31,583 nt of DNA from assembly GCA_002501065.1 (NCBI GenBank), contig DLRK01000117.1:98475-130057 (forward strand), given 5' to 3'. The number at the start of each line of letters is the position of its first letter. Position 1 is the stretch's first letter. The DNA is from Akkermansiaceae bacterium UBA7890 (GTDB lineage: Bacteria; Verrucomicrobiota; Verrucomicrobiia; Verrucomicrobiales; Akkermansiaceae). The position numbers were made by a program, and so were the translations under genes. The notes under the pieces were generated by a model, which saw only the letters and a program-made list of their open reading frames with translations, had not been told where the DNA came from and made no database searches. This document shows positions 1-9,472 of the stretch, piece by piece.

Positions 1-53
1 ACTTTCTAGGATTAATCTTTAAAGAACCCTAACATCTCTCTCAAAGGATCACC

Positions 54-1388
54 ATGAAAAATATACAGTGTCCCGGCAACCCTCTCGCCCAGGACTATTC
101 CCGGCGCGAATTCCTCTCCGTGGGAATACTCGGCAGCCTCGGCCTTACCCTGCCCCAGTTGCTTAAAATGGAGGCCCAGGGTGCCCAGAAATTCTACGAG
201 ACACGGGAGGGAGTGGCGAAATCCGTGATTCATGTCTTTCTGCCCGGGGGCGCCGCCCACCAGGAAACCTTCGATCCAAAATACCTCGCCCCGACCGAGT
301 ACCGCGGACCGCTCGGAACGGTTAACACCGCCATCAAGGGCGAACGGTTCAGCCAGCACTTCGATAACCTCGCCAAGATCGCGGACAAGATCACTGTCAT
401 CCGCTCCATGGCTCATGGTGAGGCCGCCCACGAGCGGGGCACCCACAACATGTTCACCGGTTATCGTCCGTCGCCCGCCATCGAGTATCCTTCCATCGGT
501 TCGGTAATCTCCCACGAACTTGGATCCCACAACAACCTTCCTCCCTACGTCTGCATCCCCAGCGTTCCGAATACCTTTGCCAATTCCGGCTACCTTTCCT
601 CCGCTTATGGCCCCTTCGCGCTTGGGAACGATCCCAGCCGAAAGGACTTCAAGGTCCGCGACCTGAACCTCCCCTCCGGGGTCGACCAGAAGCGCTTCAG
701 TCGTCGGCGCTCTCTCCTTGAAACAGTCGACTACCACTTCAAGTCCCTGGAGGAATCGGACGCCCTCGCCTCGATGGACGCGTTCTATCAGCACGCCTAC
801 GCCATGATTTCCTCCCAGAAGGCCCGTGAAGCCTTCAACCTGAACGCTGAAGACCAGAAGACAAAGGAACGCTATGGAGTCAATGCTCCCGGTCAGCGCA
901 TGCTTCTGGCACGCCGTCTGGTGGAAGCGGGAGTGCGCTTCGTCTCCATGACCGCTGGTGGATGGGATCACCATGACAACATCAAGGGCGCCATCGAAAG
1001 CAACCTTCCCCCCGTCGACCAGGCCCTCGCGGCCCTCATCAGCGATCTCGATGAACGCGGTCTCCTGGATTCCACCATTGTTCTCCTCTCCTCCGAATTC
1101 GGTCGCACCCCCAAGATCAACAACAATGCCGGCCGCGACCACTGGCCACGCGTCTTTTCCGTCATGCTGGCTGGCGGCGGCGTGAAGAAGGGAATGATTT
1201 ACGGATCATCGGACGCCCTCGGAGGCGAACCCGAAGAGGACCGTGTGGGTGTCGAGGATCTTGCCCAGACCATCTACAATCAGCTTGGCATCACCGGAGA
1301 CAAGGAACTGCTGGCACCTGGAGACAGGCCGATCGAGATCGTCGCCGGGGGACGCGTGCTGGATGAGATTCTCGAGAAGAAGGCGTAA
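54..1388 (+). CDS. DUF1501 family protein, Tat-exported (444 aa)
   Basis: The N-terminus carries a twin-arginine export signal: SRREFLSVG at about residues 17-25, followed by a hydrophobic stretch (GILGSLGLTLPQLL). Export as a folded protein is therefore likely. The body matches the DUF1501 family seen mainly in Planctomycetes and Verrucomicrobia: a conserved V-I-H-V-F-L-P-G-G-A block near residue 60, the NMFTGYRPSPAIEYPSIG segment, and a C-terminal FGRTPKINNNAGRDHWP block that resembles the alkaline-phosphatase/sulfatase fold. The length is normal for the family. AAAGGA lies six bases before the ATG and supports this start. It is the first gene of a same-strand run ending at 9290, and DUF1501 genes commonly sit beside DUF1549/DUF1553 genes as here. 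The biochemical activity of the family is not established; a hydrolase role is only inferred. The family call is firm. Confidence 0.93.
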   Translation: MKNIQCPGNPLAQDYSRREFLSVGILGSLGLTLPQLLKMEAQGAQKFYETREGVAKSVIHVFLPGGAAHQETFDPKYLAPTEYRGPLGTVNTAIKGERFSQHFDNLAKIADKITVIRSMAHGEAAHERGTHNMFTGYRPSPAIEYPSIGSVISHELGSHNNLPPYVCIPSVPNTFANSGYLSSAYGPFALGNDPSRKDFKVRDLNLPSGVDQKRFSRRRSLLETVDYHFKSLEESDALASMDAFYQHAYAMISSQKAREAFNLNAEDQKTKERYGVNAPGQRMLLARRLVEAGVRFVSMTAGGWDHHDNIKGAIESNLPPVDQALAALISDLDERGLLDSTIVLLSSEFGRTPKINNNAGRDHWPRVFSVMLAGGGVKKGMIYGSSDALGGEPEEDRVGVEDLAQTIYNQLGITGDKELLAPGDRPIEIVAGGRVLDEILEKKA

Positions 1389-1454
1389 CAAGTCGCCCTC
1401 CCGGACTGGAACAATTCGCTGCCACGGAAGCCAGGACAACAACACCGCACCCAG

Positions 1455-3911
1455 ATGAACAAATTCACTGTCCGAATCCTCGGGTGGAGTCTCGCGCCCT
1501 GCCTCCTGGCTCTCCCTTCCCTCGCCTTCACCCCCTCCATCGGCACCGTCCAGCCACGGGGCGGCCAAAGAGGAACCGAAATGACCATTCGCCTCAGCGG
1601 GGACCGGCTGTATGAGCCGCAGGAAATCCTCCTCTATCAACCCGGGATCAAAGTCACCAAGCTCGAGAAGGTTGACGACCAGCACAAGGCGGTCAATGCC
1701 ACCATCACGATCGCTCCCGACGCTCCGCTCGGCGAACACCTCCTGCGTCTGCGCTGCAAGGGCGGGGTGACCTACCAGAGAAGTTTCTGGGTAGGCCAGT
1801 ATCCCACCGTGATGGAACGGAACGTGGAGGGTCGCGTCCTCAACAGCAGCTTCAACGAACCACAGGAGATTGAGCTCAACCAGACCGTCCAGGGTGTGTC
1901 CGACCGGGAGGATGCTGACTACTACCGTGTCCAGTGCACCAAGGGACAGCGTCTCTCCGTTGAGGTTGAGGGCATGCGGCTTGGTCGGACGCTTTTCGAT
2001 CCCTACGTCGCCATCCTGAACAAGGATCGCTTTGAACTCGCATCCAGCGACGACACCGCCCTGCTCTTCCGTGATTGCGCCGCCTCGATCGTGGTGCCGG
2101 AGGACGGGCCCTACACGGTGCTCGTCCGTGAGTCGTCCTACCAGGGAAGCGGTGCCTGCCAGTACCGTCTCCATGTCGGCGAGTTCCCCCGCCCCACCGC
2201 AGTCTACCCGCCCGGTGCACAACCGGGCGATTCGCTGGACTTCACCTTCGTGGGAGACCCCACTGGAAACCTTCTGACCAAAATCGAAGTTCCCAAGGCC
2301 CGGCAGAACTTCCGGGCTCTCATCAAGGACGGTGAATGGTCTCCCCCCTCAGGCATCCCAGTCCGGATCAGTCCCCTGCCCTATCACAACGAGGTGGAAC
2401 CCAATGAGGGCGGCAAGGAAGCCACCCCCCCCGAGGCGCCGGCCATCCCGGTCGCCTTCCATGGCATTCTCTCCAAGAAGGAAGACAAGGACTGGTTCCG
2501 TTTTGCAGCCAGGAAAGGGCAGAAACTGCGCGCCCAGGTCTTTGCCCGGCAACTCCGCTCTCCACTCGATCCCTACATCATCGTACGCAAGGAGGGAGAC
2601 TCCAAGCAGGTCGGGAACAACGATGATGGCGGCAACGGGGATCCTGACAGCCGACTCGACTTCGAGATTCCGGAGGACGGCACCTACAACATCAATATCC
2701 GCGACCAGCTCTACAACAGTGGCCCGGACTACACCTACCGGATCGAAATCACCGAGCGCAGTCCCGCACTCTCCGCCACCCTCCCCTACGCTGCCCGCAA
2801 TAACAGCCAGAAGTGGAAGATGATCTGCGTGCCGCGCGGAAACCGGGTGGGCCGGGTCATCAACCTGGGACGAAGCAATATCGGCTGTGACCTCGACCTG
2901 GCAACCTCCAGCCTTCCGACCGGCGTCTCCCTCGACAGCGACACCGCTCCCCGCAGCATCAACACCATGCCCGTGATTTTCGAGGCGACTCCGGACGCCG
3001 GAATCGCAGGAGCTCTCTACAACCTTCAAGTGAAAGACCCCAAAAGCGGACTCACCGGCGCCTTCACCGAGAGCATCCACCATATTGAGGTCAACAACGC
3101 CGGGACCTTTCACAGCTACCACGACGAACGCGTCACTATCGCGGTCATTGAGGAGGCTCCCTTCGAACTGAATCTCGAAGTGCCTCCGGTGCCCCTCGTC
3201 AAGAATGGCACCATGAATCTGAAGATCACAGCCAAGCGCCACCCGGAATTCAAGGAGGCCATTCGAGTGACCCTGCCCTGGCGTCCACCCGGCATCAGCG
3301 CACCTTCCAGCGTGACCATTCCCAAGGAAAAGAACGAGGTCGTGATGGCAATCAACGCAAACGGAGGAGCAACCGTGGCCAAGTGGCGCATATTCGTCTC
3401 CGGTGAAGCCACCTGCAGCAAGGGACCGCTCCTCCTCTCCTCCAAACTGCAACCCATTGAAATCGCGGATCCCTATGTCGGGGGCAAGATCGAACTGGCG
3501 GCCACCGAAATAGGACAGGACACCGATCTTGTGTGCACGATCACCGTGCACACGGAATTCGAGGGCGAGGCCAGGATCAACGTCAATGGACTCCCCCACG
3601 GGGTGACCTCCGAGGAACTCACTATCACCAAGGAGTCCAAGGAAATCACCTTTCCCCTTGCGGTGAGCAAGGACGCCAGGAAGGGCAAGACCTCCAACAT
3701 CTTCTGCACCGTGGTGATCACCAGGAACGGACATCCCATCCGTGGCACCGCCATGGGTGGCGGGGTCCTGCGCATCGATCCCCCTCCGCCGGCTCCCAAG
3801 AAACCCGTGGTGGCAAAGAAGGAACCTCCCAAGCCCGCGGAAACCAAGCCGGTCAAGAAACGCCTCTCACGGCTTGAGCAACTCCGTCTCCGGAGCAAGA
3901 ACGCCAACTGA
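1455..3911 (+). CDS. Secreted protein with two PPC (pre-peptidase C-terminal) domains (818 aa)
   Basis: A signal peptide is visible (residues 1-25, ending PSLAF). An IPT/TIG-like beta domain follows at about 26-115. Then come two PPC-type beta-sandwiches, each with the family pattern D-A/K-D-Y/W-Y/F-R-F/V, K-G-Q, D-P-Y, S-x-D-D or N-N-D-D, and E-D-G-x-Y: about residues 148-242 and 344-433. The rest is a series of less clear beta-rich segments. The last ~45 residues are rich in Pro, Lys and Ala, ending in a basic RLSRLEQLRLRSKNAN tail that may contact other proteins or the envelope. No catalytic site was recognised. PPC domains normally accompany secreted enzymes or bind ligands, so this is probably a non-enzymatic partner of the flanking DUF1501 and DUF1549/DUF1553 proteins. 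It starts 66 bases after the previous gene and ends 10 bases before the next. The start has only a weak ribosome site. Confidence 0.88.
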   Translation: MNKFTVRILGWSLAPCLLALPSLAFTPSIGTVQPRGGQRGTEMTIRLSGDRLYEPQEILLYQPGIKVTKLEKVDDQHKAVNATITIAPDAPLGEHLLRLRCKGGVTYQRSFWVGQYPTVMERNVEGRVLNSSFNEPQEIELNQTVQGVSDREDADYYRVQCTKGQRLSVEVEGMRLGRTLFDPYVAILNKDRFELASSDDTALLFRDCAASIVVPEDGPYTVLVRESSYQGSGACQYRLHVGEFPRPTAVYPPGAQPGDSLDFTFVGDPTGNLLTKIEVPKARQNFRALIKDGEWSPPSGIPVRISPLPYHNEVEPNEGGKEATPPEAPAIPVAFHGILSKKEDKDWFRFAARKGQKLRAQVFARQLRSPLDPYIIVRKEGDSKQVGNNDDGGNGDPDSRLDFEIPEDGTYNINIRDQLYNSGPDYTYRIEITERSPALSATLPYAARNNSQKWKMICVPRGNRVGRVINLGRSNIGCDLDLATSSLPTGVSLDSDTAPRSINTMPVIFEATPDAGIAGALYNLQVKDPKSGLTGAFTESIHHIEVNNAGTFHSYHDERVTIAVIEEAPFELNLEVPPVPLVKNGTMNLKITAKRHPEFKEAIRVTLPWRPPGISAPSSVTIPKEKNEVVMAINANGGATVAKWRIFVSGEATCSKGPLLLSSKLQPIEIADPYVGGKIELAATEIGQDTDLVCTITVHTEFEGEARINVNGLPHGVTSEELTITKESKEITFPLAVSKDARKGKTSNIFCTVVITRNGHPIRGTAMGGGVLRIDPPPPAPKKPVVAKKEPPKPAETKPVKKRLSRLEQLRLRSKNAN

Positions 3912-3921
3912 CTGGAAACAA

Positions 3922-6756
3922 ATGAAACTCCTCTTCACGACAAGCTTTGCCACCGGTCTCTCCTGCCTCTGCTCCATGGCCCTGGCCGCCGGAGAGGCCG
4001 CTCCCCCCGCCACGACTTTCGAAAAGGTCCGGGTGATCCTGGAGCAGAACTGCCTTGAATGCCATGACTCCAAGAAGAACAAGGGAAAGCTGCGTCTCGA
4101 CACCCATGAGTTGACGCTGAAGGGCGGCGAATCCGGAGAGACCCTCGTCGCTGGCAAGCCGGATGAGTCCGAGTTGCTTCAGCGCGTCATTCTCGCACCT
4201 GAGGATGACGACCTCATGCCTCCCCTCAGCGAGAAGTCCGACCGTGAACCACTCACGGCGAATCAGATTTCGATCCTGAAGTCCTGGATCGAAGGCGGTG
4301 CCCACTGGCCGGAGGGTGTGACCCTTGCAGCCAAACCACACGCTCCTGCCGCCGAGGATCCCAGCGTACCCGATCCTGAACTGGCCAGCCTGGAGGTCTA
4401 TCCGGAGAGCGTCAACCTTGAGACCGCAGCCGACTTCCATCGCGTGGTGGTGATCGGAAAATACAGGGACGCCACCGCTCGCAACGTCACCGCGTGGGCC
4501 AAGTTCAGCCTCGCCAATCCTGAACTGGCCAGCCTGGAAGGGAGCCTGCTCAAACCCAAGACCGACGGCGGGACGGTCCTGGCCATCGAGTTCCGTGGTC
4601 AGAAGGCGGAGATCCCCGTGACGGTGAAAGACGCTGCCGTGCCGAGGCCCATCAGCTTTCAACTCGACATCATGCCCGTCCTGACCTCTGGAAACTGCAA
4701 CACGGGATCCTGCCACGGATCCGCACGCGGACAGGACGGATTCATGCTCTCCATCTTCGGCTATGATCCGAAGGGTGATCACCAGCGGATCACGCGCCAG
4801 CTTTCCGGTCGCCGCGTCAACCTCGCTCTCCCTGAGGAGTCGCTCCTGGTCACCAAGACCACCGGACAGGTGCCCCACACGGGAGGAAAACTCTTCGAAC
4901 GCGACTCTGCCAACGCAAAAACCCTCATCGCCTGGATCAAGGCTGGCGTGCCCTACGACAAGGATGACATTGCCCTTCCGGTCGGCATCGATGTCGAACC
5001 CAGGCAATACGTCCTCAAGGGAGAGAAGGTCAAGGTTCCTCTCACCGTCCGCGCCCGTTACTCGGACGGCACGGACCGCGACGTAACCAATCTCTCGAAC
5101 TTCAGCTCTTCAAACGACAACAGCGTCGAAATCGACGGGAGCACCGGCGTGGCCAAAACCAAGAACCGCGGCGAGGCCTTTCTCCTCGCGCGCTTCCACA
5201 CCTACACCGAGGGAACACAGGCCATCGTTATCCCGGCCAACCTTGACTATGAAAAACCCGATCTCAAGGACTTCAACTATGTTGACACCCACGTGCATAC
5301 GAAGCTCCACAAACTGCGCATCTACCCCTCGAACCTCTGCAGCGACGAGGTCTTCGTGCGCCGGGTCTACCTCGATATCGTAGGTCTTCTCCCCACCGAA
5401 GAAGAGCACAGAACCTTCCTCGAAAACCAGGATCCCGGCAAAAGGACGGCCCTCGTTACTCAACTGCTCAACCGCAAGGAGTTTACCGAGATGTGGGTCA
5501 TGAAGTGGGCGGAACTCCTGCAAATCCGCTCCACCGGCAGCAACGCAAACCAGGTCAGCTACAAGTCAGCCCTTCTCTGGTACGAATGGCTGCGGGGCAA
5601 GATCGCCGACAACCAGCCCTTCAACCGGATCATCTATGAGTTGCTTTCCGCCCGCGGGGGCACCTTCAAGAACCCGGCCACCAACTACTTCAAGCTTGAG
5701 AACGATGTGAAGAAGCGCACCGAGAACGTGGCCCAGGTCTTCATGGGAACGCGAATTCAGTGTGCGCAATGCCATAACCACCCCTTCGACCGCTGGACCA
5801 TGGATGACTACTACGGCTTCGCCGCCCTCTTTGCGCAGATACGAAAAAAGCGGGCTGAAGATCCACACGAGCAGATCATCTACGACGGTGGCGGACAGAT
5901 CGCCCACCCGGTTACCAAGGCCAATGCCGTTCCCCGGTTCCTTGGTGCGGACGGACCGGCCGAGATCAAGGACAAGACCCGCCGCGAAGCGGTGGCAGGA
6001 TGGCTCACCTCCAGGGAGAACCCGTGGTTCTCCAAGAACGTGGTGAATATCGTGTGGGCCCACTTTTTCGGGATCGGCATTACCGACCCCGTTGACGACG
6101 TGCGCATTTCCAATCCTGCCAGCAACCCGGAACTGCTTGAAGCCCTGGCGACCAGATTCGTCGAATACAACTATGATTTCAAGAAGCTGGTCCGGGACAT
6201 CTGCACCTCGCGCACCTACCAGCTCTCCAGTCGCACCAATGAGACCAACGAGAAGGACCTCACCAATTTCTCGCACTCCCTCATCCGGCGCATGCGAGCC
6301 GAGGTTCTCCTCGACACCCTGGCCCAGGTCACTGAGACCCCCAACAAGTTCCGAGGACTTCCCCTCGGCGCACGAGCCGTCCAGATTGCGGATGGAAACA
6401 CCTCCACCTATTTCCTCACCACCTTCGGCCGCGCCACCCGCCAGACGGTCTGTTCCTGTGAGGTCAAGATGGAACCCAACCTTTCCCAGGCCCTCCACCT
6501 TCTCAATGGCGATGCCGTGCATAATCGGGTGCGCAACGGCGGGGTGATCCGCAAGCTCTTCAAGGAAAAAGAGAGTCCTGAGGCCGTGATTGAAGCCCTC
6601 TACTTCCGTTGCCTCAGTCGTGCCCCGACCGACACCGAGAAGAGGAAACTCATGGAGACCCTCAAGGAAGCCAAGGACGACAACGCACGCGTCGAAGTCC
6701 TCGAGGACATCTTCTGGGCCATTCTTAATTCCAAGGAATTCATTTTCAATCACTGA
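3922..6756 (+). CDS. PSCyt1 / Ig-like / DUF1549 / DUF1553 cytochrome-type protein (944 aa)
   Basis: I place the start at the ATG at 3922. It gives a clean signal peptide (MKLLFTTSFATGLSCLCSMALAA), has GGAA six bases upstream, and removes a 60-residue extension that merely overlaps the end of the previous gene. Domain order: a planctomycete cytochrome C domain (PSCyt1) with haem motif CLECH at 44-48 and the usual downstream R-L-D and M-P-P elements; a BIG2-like Ig domain at about 150-238; a second Cys-rich motif CNTGSCHG near 260; another BIG2-like domain around 375-440; DUF1549 (PSCyt2) from about 460 with CAQCHNHPFDRW at 614-625; and DUF1553 (PSD1) from about 693 to the end. The length is normal for this architecture. 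The protein is predicted to be extracytoplasmic and c-type haem-binding. Family members occur in large numbers in PVC genomes and are thought to act in oxidative polysaccharide breakdown, but this is unproven. Confidence 0.94.
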   Translation: MKLLFTTSFATGLSCLCSMALAAGEAAPPATTFEKVRVILEQNCLECHDSKKNKGKLRLDTHELTLKGGESGETLVAGKPDESELLQRVILAPEDDDLMPPLSEKSDREPLTANQISILKSWIEGGAHWPEGVTLAAKPHAPAAEDPSVPDPELASLEVYPESVNLETAADFHRVVVIGKYRDATARNVTAWAKFSLANPELASLEGSLLKPKTDGGTVLAIEFRGQKAEIPVTVKDAAVPRPISFQLDIMPVLTSGNCNTGSCHGSARGQDGFMLSIFGYDPKGDHQRITRQLSGRRVNLALPEESLLVTKTTGQVPHTGGKLFERDSANAKTLIAWIKAGVPYDKDDIALPVGIDVEPRQYVLKGEKVKVPLTVRARYSDGTDRDVTNLSNFSSSNDNSVEIDGSTGVAKTKNRGEAFLLARFHTYTEGTQAIVIPANLDYEKPDLKDFNYVDTHVHTKLHKLRIYPSNLCSDEVFVRRVYLDIVGLLPTEEEHRTFLENQDPGKRTALVTQLLNRKEFTEMWVMKWAELLQIRSTGSNANQVSYKSALLWYEWLRGKIADNQPFNRIIYELLSARGGTFKNPATNYFKLENDVKKRTENVAQVFMGTRIQCAQCHNHPFDRWTMDDYYGFAALFAQIRKKRAEDPHEQIIYDGGGQIAHPVTKANAVPRFLGADGPAEIKDKTRREAVAGWLTSRENPWFSKNVVNIVWAHFFGIGITDPVDDVRISNPASNPELLEALATRFVEYNYDFKKLVRDICTSRTYQLSSRTNETNEKDLTNFSHSLIRRMRAEVLLDTLAQVTETPNKFRGLPLGARAVQIADGNTSTYFLTTFGRATRQTVCSCEVKMEPNLSQALHLLNGDAVHNRVRNGGVIRKLFKEKESPEAVIEALYFRCLSRAPTDTEKRKLMETLKEAKDDNARVEVLEDIFWAILNSKEFIFNH
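4373..4538 (+). repeat. Two perfect 22-base direct repeats inside the DUF1553 gene
   Basis: The same 22 bases occur at 4373-4394 and at 4517-4538, exactly 144 bases (48 codons) apart and in the same reading frame. Both encode the heptapeptide PELASLE. They flank the Ig-like domain of the gene at 3922. In-frame spacing means recombination between them would delete 48 codons without a frameshift. Confidence 0.7.
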
Positions 6757-9290
6757 TGAGAGCCTTCGATTATCAGCTCCCATTCATGGGCACTGCCGGT
6801 GCCCTGGTCACCTGTTCGGCGTTCCTCGCTCCCTTGCAGGCAGCCGCAAGGATCACCTACGACGATGACATCCTGCCCATATTTGAGGCGGCCTGCCTGA
6901 ACTGCCACAATCCCGACAAGAAAAAGGGCGACCTCGATCTTTCCAACTATACGGGGGTGATGGCCGGCGGCTCCGGGGGAACGATCGCCAATCCCGGTGA
7001 TGGAGCGGGTTCCAAGCTCTACGCTTCCATTACCCAGACTGCCGAGCCCTTCATGCCTCCCAAGGGCGACAAACTTGAGAAGAAGAACGCGGACCTCGTG
7101 CGAGCCTGGATCGACGGAGGTCTGCTGGAAAACAAGAGCTCCAAGGCGAAGAAATCGAGTGGTCCCAAGATCGCGAAGCTGGACATTGATCCCTCTGCCA
7201 AGCCGGAGGGACCACCGCCCATGCCTGGCAACCTCAACCTGGAGCCGATCGTCATCTCCTCCCGCAACACGGTGGTCAACGACATGGCCTGCAGCCCCTG
7301 GGCCCCTCTCCTCGCCGTCACCGGACAGAAGCAGATCCTTCTTTACAACACGGACACTCTCAAACTGGCCGCCATCCTCCCCTTCCCCAGGGGATTCCCC
7401 GAGACGGTCTCCTTCCACCCCACCGGCAAGTATCTCATGGCAGGTGGTGGAATTCCCGGAAAGTCGGGCACGACCTACACCTGGGATGTCACCACCGGAA
7501 AAATGCTCATGACAAACGGGCGCGAATTCGACTCCGTCCTGGCCGCCAGCCTGCGCCTCGACCTGGGAGGCGTGGCCCTCGGCGGCCCCTCCCGGCTCAT
7601 CAAGCTCTGGGACACCCAGACCGGTGAAGAGATCAAGTCGATCAAGAAGCATACCGACTGGGTGACCGCCCTCTCCTATTCACCGGACGGCGTCCTCCTG
7701 GCCACGGGTGACCGCAACGGCGGGGTGTGGATATGGGAAGCGCACAACGGAAACGAGTTTCACACCCTGCGCGGTCACAGCAGCGGCATCACCGCCATTT
7801 CCTGGCGGGCCGACTCGAACATCGTGGGAACTGCCTCCGAAGACGGGCAACTGATCTTCTGGGAGATGAACAGTGGCGGACAGGTTAAGAAGTTCACCGC
7901 TCACGGCGGCGGCACCCTCTCGCTCGACTACGCCCGCACTGGTGAATTCGTTACCTCCGGCCGCAACCGCGAAGTGAAGATCTGGAAGGCCGACTTCAAT
8001 CTGAAGAAAAGTCTGCCACCTTTCAGTGAAATGGTCGTCGAGACTGCCATCACGCAGGACGGCAAACGGATCTTTACCGCGGACTGGAACGGCGTGATCG
8101 AAGCCTGGGACGCCAACACCTTTGAGAAACTGGGTCAATTGAGTGGCACCCCTCCCCGGATTGCCGACCGCATCGTGGTGCTGCAGAAGGAAATCGCTTC
8201 GGTTCCTGAAGCCACCGCAGCCGCCCGGGTGACCTTCGAGGCGGCCCAGAAGGCCGTGACTGATGCCAAGGCCGGCCTCGCCAAGGCCACGGCCGATCAC
8301 GCCGCCACGAGCAGGCAGATCAGTGACCTCAAGACGGAAAAAACCAAGCTTGAGGCCGCTCTCGCCAAGACCGACATCGATCGCACCGCCCTTGTGAGCA
8401 CCCGCGAGGTCCGGGCCAAAACCCTCACCGAAATCCAGGCTCGTGCCACGGCACACAAGGAAGCACTCGCTGAGGCGGGTGCCGCAGTGAACCAATTTGA
8501 GATTGCTCCCCTTGAGGAGGCCGAAAAGCAGCTCGCTGCCGAGGCCCAGCGCCTGCGCAAGGAATCTGAAACCAAGCCTGAGAATCCCGCCCTCAGGCAG
8601 CAGGCCGAGGAGGCCGCCAGGAAACTGGCTGATCACCAGACCAGTTTGGCCGAAATGCGCAGTAACATTGCAGGGGCCCGGTCACGGCTTGAGGAGCTGA
8701 ACCTGGAGGACGAAACCATCGCTTCCAACGCGGAGGCGGCCAGCAAGGCGCTCAAGGAAACCGACAAGCAACTGCAGGCCCTGGATGCCGATCGCAAGAC
8801 GACGGTCGATCGGACCGCTGCCGTGGCCACCGGGTTGCTGACCGCCAACAAGCAGCTTCCGCCCCATCAGGAAGCCCTCAAGGCTACCCAGGACAACCTG
8901 GCCGCCAGGGAGAAGGCCCTCCCTGGACCCAAGGCTGCCTTCGAAAAGGCCCAGGCCCACGAGACCTCCCTGCGGGGCGATCTCAAGTTCTGGAGAGCCG
9001 CTGAGGTGAACGCCAAGGTTCTGGTGGTCACTGAGAAGCGTGATACCCTGAAAGCCGCCCAGGAGGAAGAAACGACCGCTGCAGATTCCATCGCCAGGCA
9101 GCTTGAAGAATTCCGTGCCGAACTCAGCAAGATCGAGATCCGCAAGGGAGAGTTGATCCCTCAACTTGACAAGTTGGGAAAGGAGGTCGCTGCCCTGAAA
9201 GAATCACTGACTAATCGCAAGCCGCTCCTTGACCAGTCGGAAGGGGAAGCCAAGGCCCTGCAGGATCGCTACCAGGAACTGCTCAAGTAG
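6756..9290 (+). CDS. PSCyt1 cytochrome - WD40 propeller - coiled-coil fusion protein (844 aa)
   Basis: The ATG overlaps the stop of the preceding gene by one base (TGATG), so translation is probably coupled. A signal peptide spans about residues 1-31 (ends LQAAA). A PSCyt1-type haem domain follows with CLNCH at 47-51 and MPPKGDKL near 105. Residues about 165-466 form WD40 repeats: IKLWDTQTGEEIKSIKKHTDWVTALSYSPDG and similar blades with GH/HT...W-D or W-E spacing, probably six or seven. From about 475 to 844 the sequence is almost continuous Ala/Lys/Glu/Gln-rich helix with heptad character and no Gly/Pro-rich breaks, indicating a long coiled coil. Cytochrome plus WD40 is known in PVC bacteria, while the long coiled coil makes the C-terminus a likely oligomerisation or tethering rod. 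The last gene of the operon; no enzymatic motif was recognised. It probably scaffolds the other operon products on the outer side of the membrane. Confidence 0.9.
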   Translation: MRAFDYQLPFMGTAGALVTCSAFLAPLQAAARITYDDDILPIFEAACLNCHNPDKKKGDLDLSNYTGVMAGGSGGTIANPGDGAGSKLYASITQTAEPFMPPKGDKLEKKNADLVRAWIDGGLLENKSSKAKKSSGPKIAKLDIDPSAKPEGPPPMPGNLNLEPIVISSRNTVVNDMACSPWAPLLAVTGQKQILLYNTDTLKLAAILPFPRGFPETVSFHPTGKYLMAGGGIPGKSGTTYTWDVTTGKMLMTNGREFDSVLAASLRLDLGGVALGGPSRLIKLWDTQTGEEIKSIKKHTDWVTALSYSPDGVLLATGDRNGGVWIWEAHNGNEFHTLRGHSSGITAISWRADSNIVGTASEDGQLIFWEMNSGGQVKKFTAHGGGTLSLDYARTGEFVTSGRNREVKIWKADFNLKKSLPPFSEMVVETAITQDGKRIFTADWNGVIEAWDANTFEKLGQLSGTPPRIADRIVVLQKEIASVPEATAAARVTFEAAQKAVTDAKAGLAKATADHAATSRQISDLKTEKTKLEAALAKTDIDRTALVSTREVRAKTLTEIQARATAHKEALAEAGAAVNQFEIAPLEEAEKQLAAEAQRLRKESETKPENPALRQQAEEAARKLADHQTSLAEMRSNIAGARSRLEELNLEDETIASNAEAASKALKETDKQLQALDADRKTTVDRTAAVATGLLTANKQLPPHQEALKATQDNLAAREKALPGPKAAFEKAQAHETSLRGDLKFWRAAEVNAKVLVVTEKRDTLKAAQEEETTAADSIARQLEEFRAELSKIEIRKGELIPQLDKLGKEVAALKESLTNRKPLLDQSEGEAKALQDRYQELLK

Positions 9291-9441
9291 CCTGGACTTC
9301 TGCTGCAACCACGACGAAATCGTTCATTTCCTCATCGTCCCGTTGCCTGCCTGATTCCGTGTCCGGACAATTCGGAGCAGATAACGGGGATGCCGGGATT
9401 TCAAACCCCTCCGGTTGTTCACATGACTCTCTGCCGGTCCC
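9291..9441. other. Intergenic stretch with no recognised feature
   Basis: Between the stop of the WD40 fusion gene and the thiC promoter I see no open frame with coding character, no convincing rho-independent terminator (no GC hairpin followed by a T run) and no RNA gene. Confidence 0.5.
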
Positions 9442-9470
9442 TTGACATGGAAATCATTCGGCGAAACACT
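9442..9470 (+). promoter_or_regulatory. Candidate sigma70-type promoter for thiC
   Basis: A perfect -35 consensus TTGACA is at 9442-9447. A weaker -10 candidate AACACT (three of six consensus positions) is at 9465-9470 after a 17-base spacer. Transcription would then begin near 9477, just at the base of the TPP riboswitch. The position fits very well; the -10 box alone would not be convincing. Confidence 0.6.
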
Positions 9471-9472
9471 CT

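Noticed and set aside
12..1142. 376-codon open frame on the minus strand
   Set aside because: It lies wholly opposite the clear DUF1501 gene, has no recognisable domain, and is the usual shadow of a GC-rich gene.
2349..3734. 461-codon open frame on the minus strand
   Set aside because: Opposite the PPC protein gene; Gly/Val/Asp-rich shadow without domain or ribosome site.
9371..9420. A T-arm-like sequence (TTCAAAC with GGG/CCC flanks) suggesting a tRNA end
   Set aside because: The five-base T stem does not pair in register, and no anticodon arm, D arm or acceptor stem can be drawn around it.
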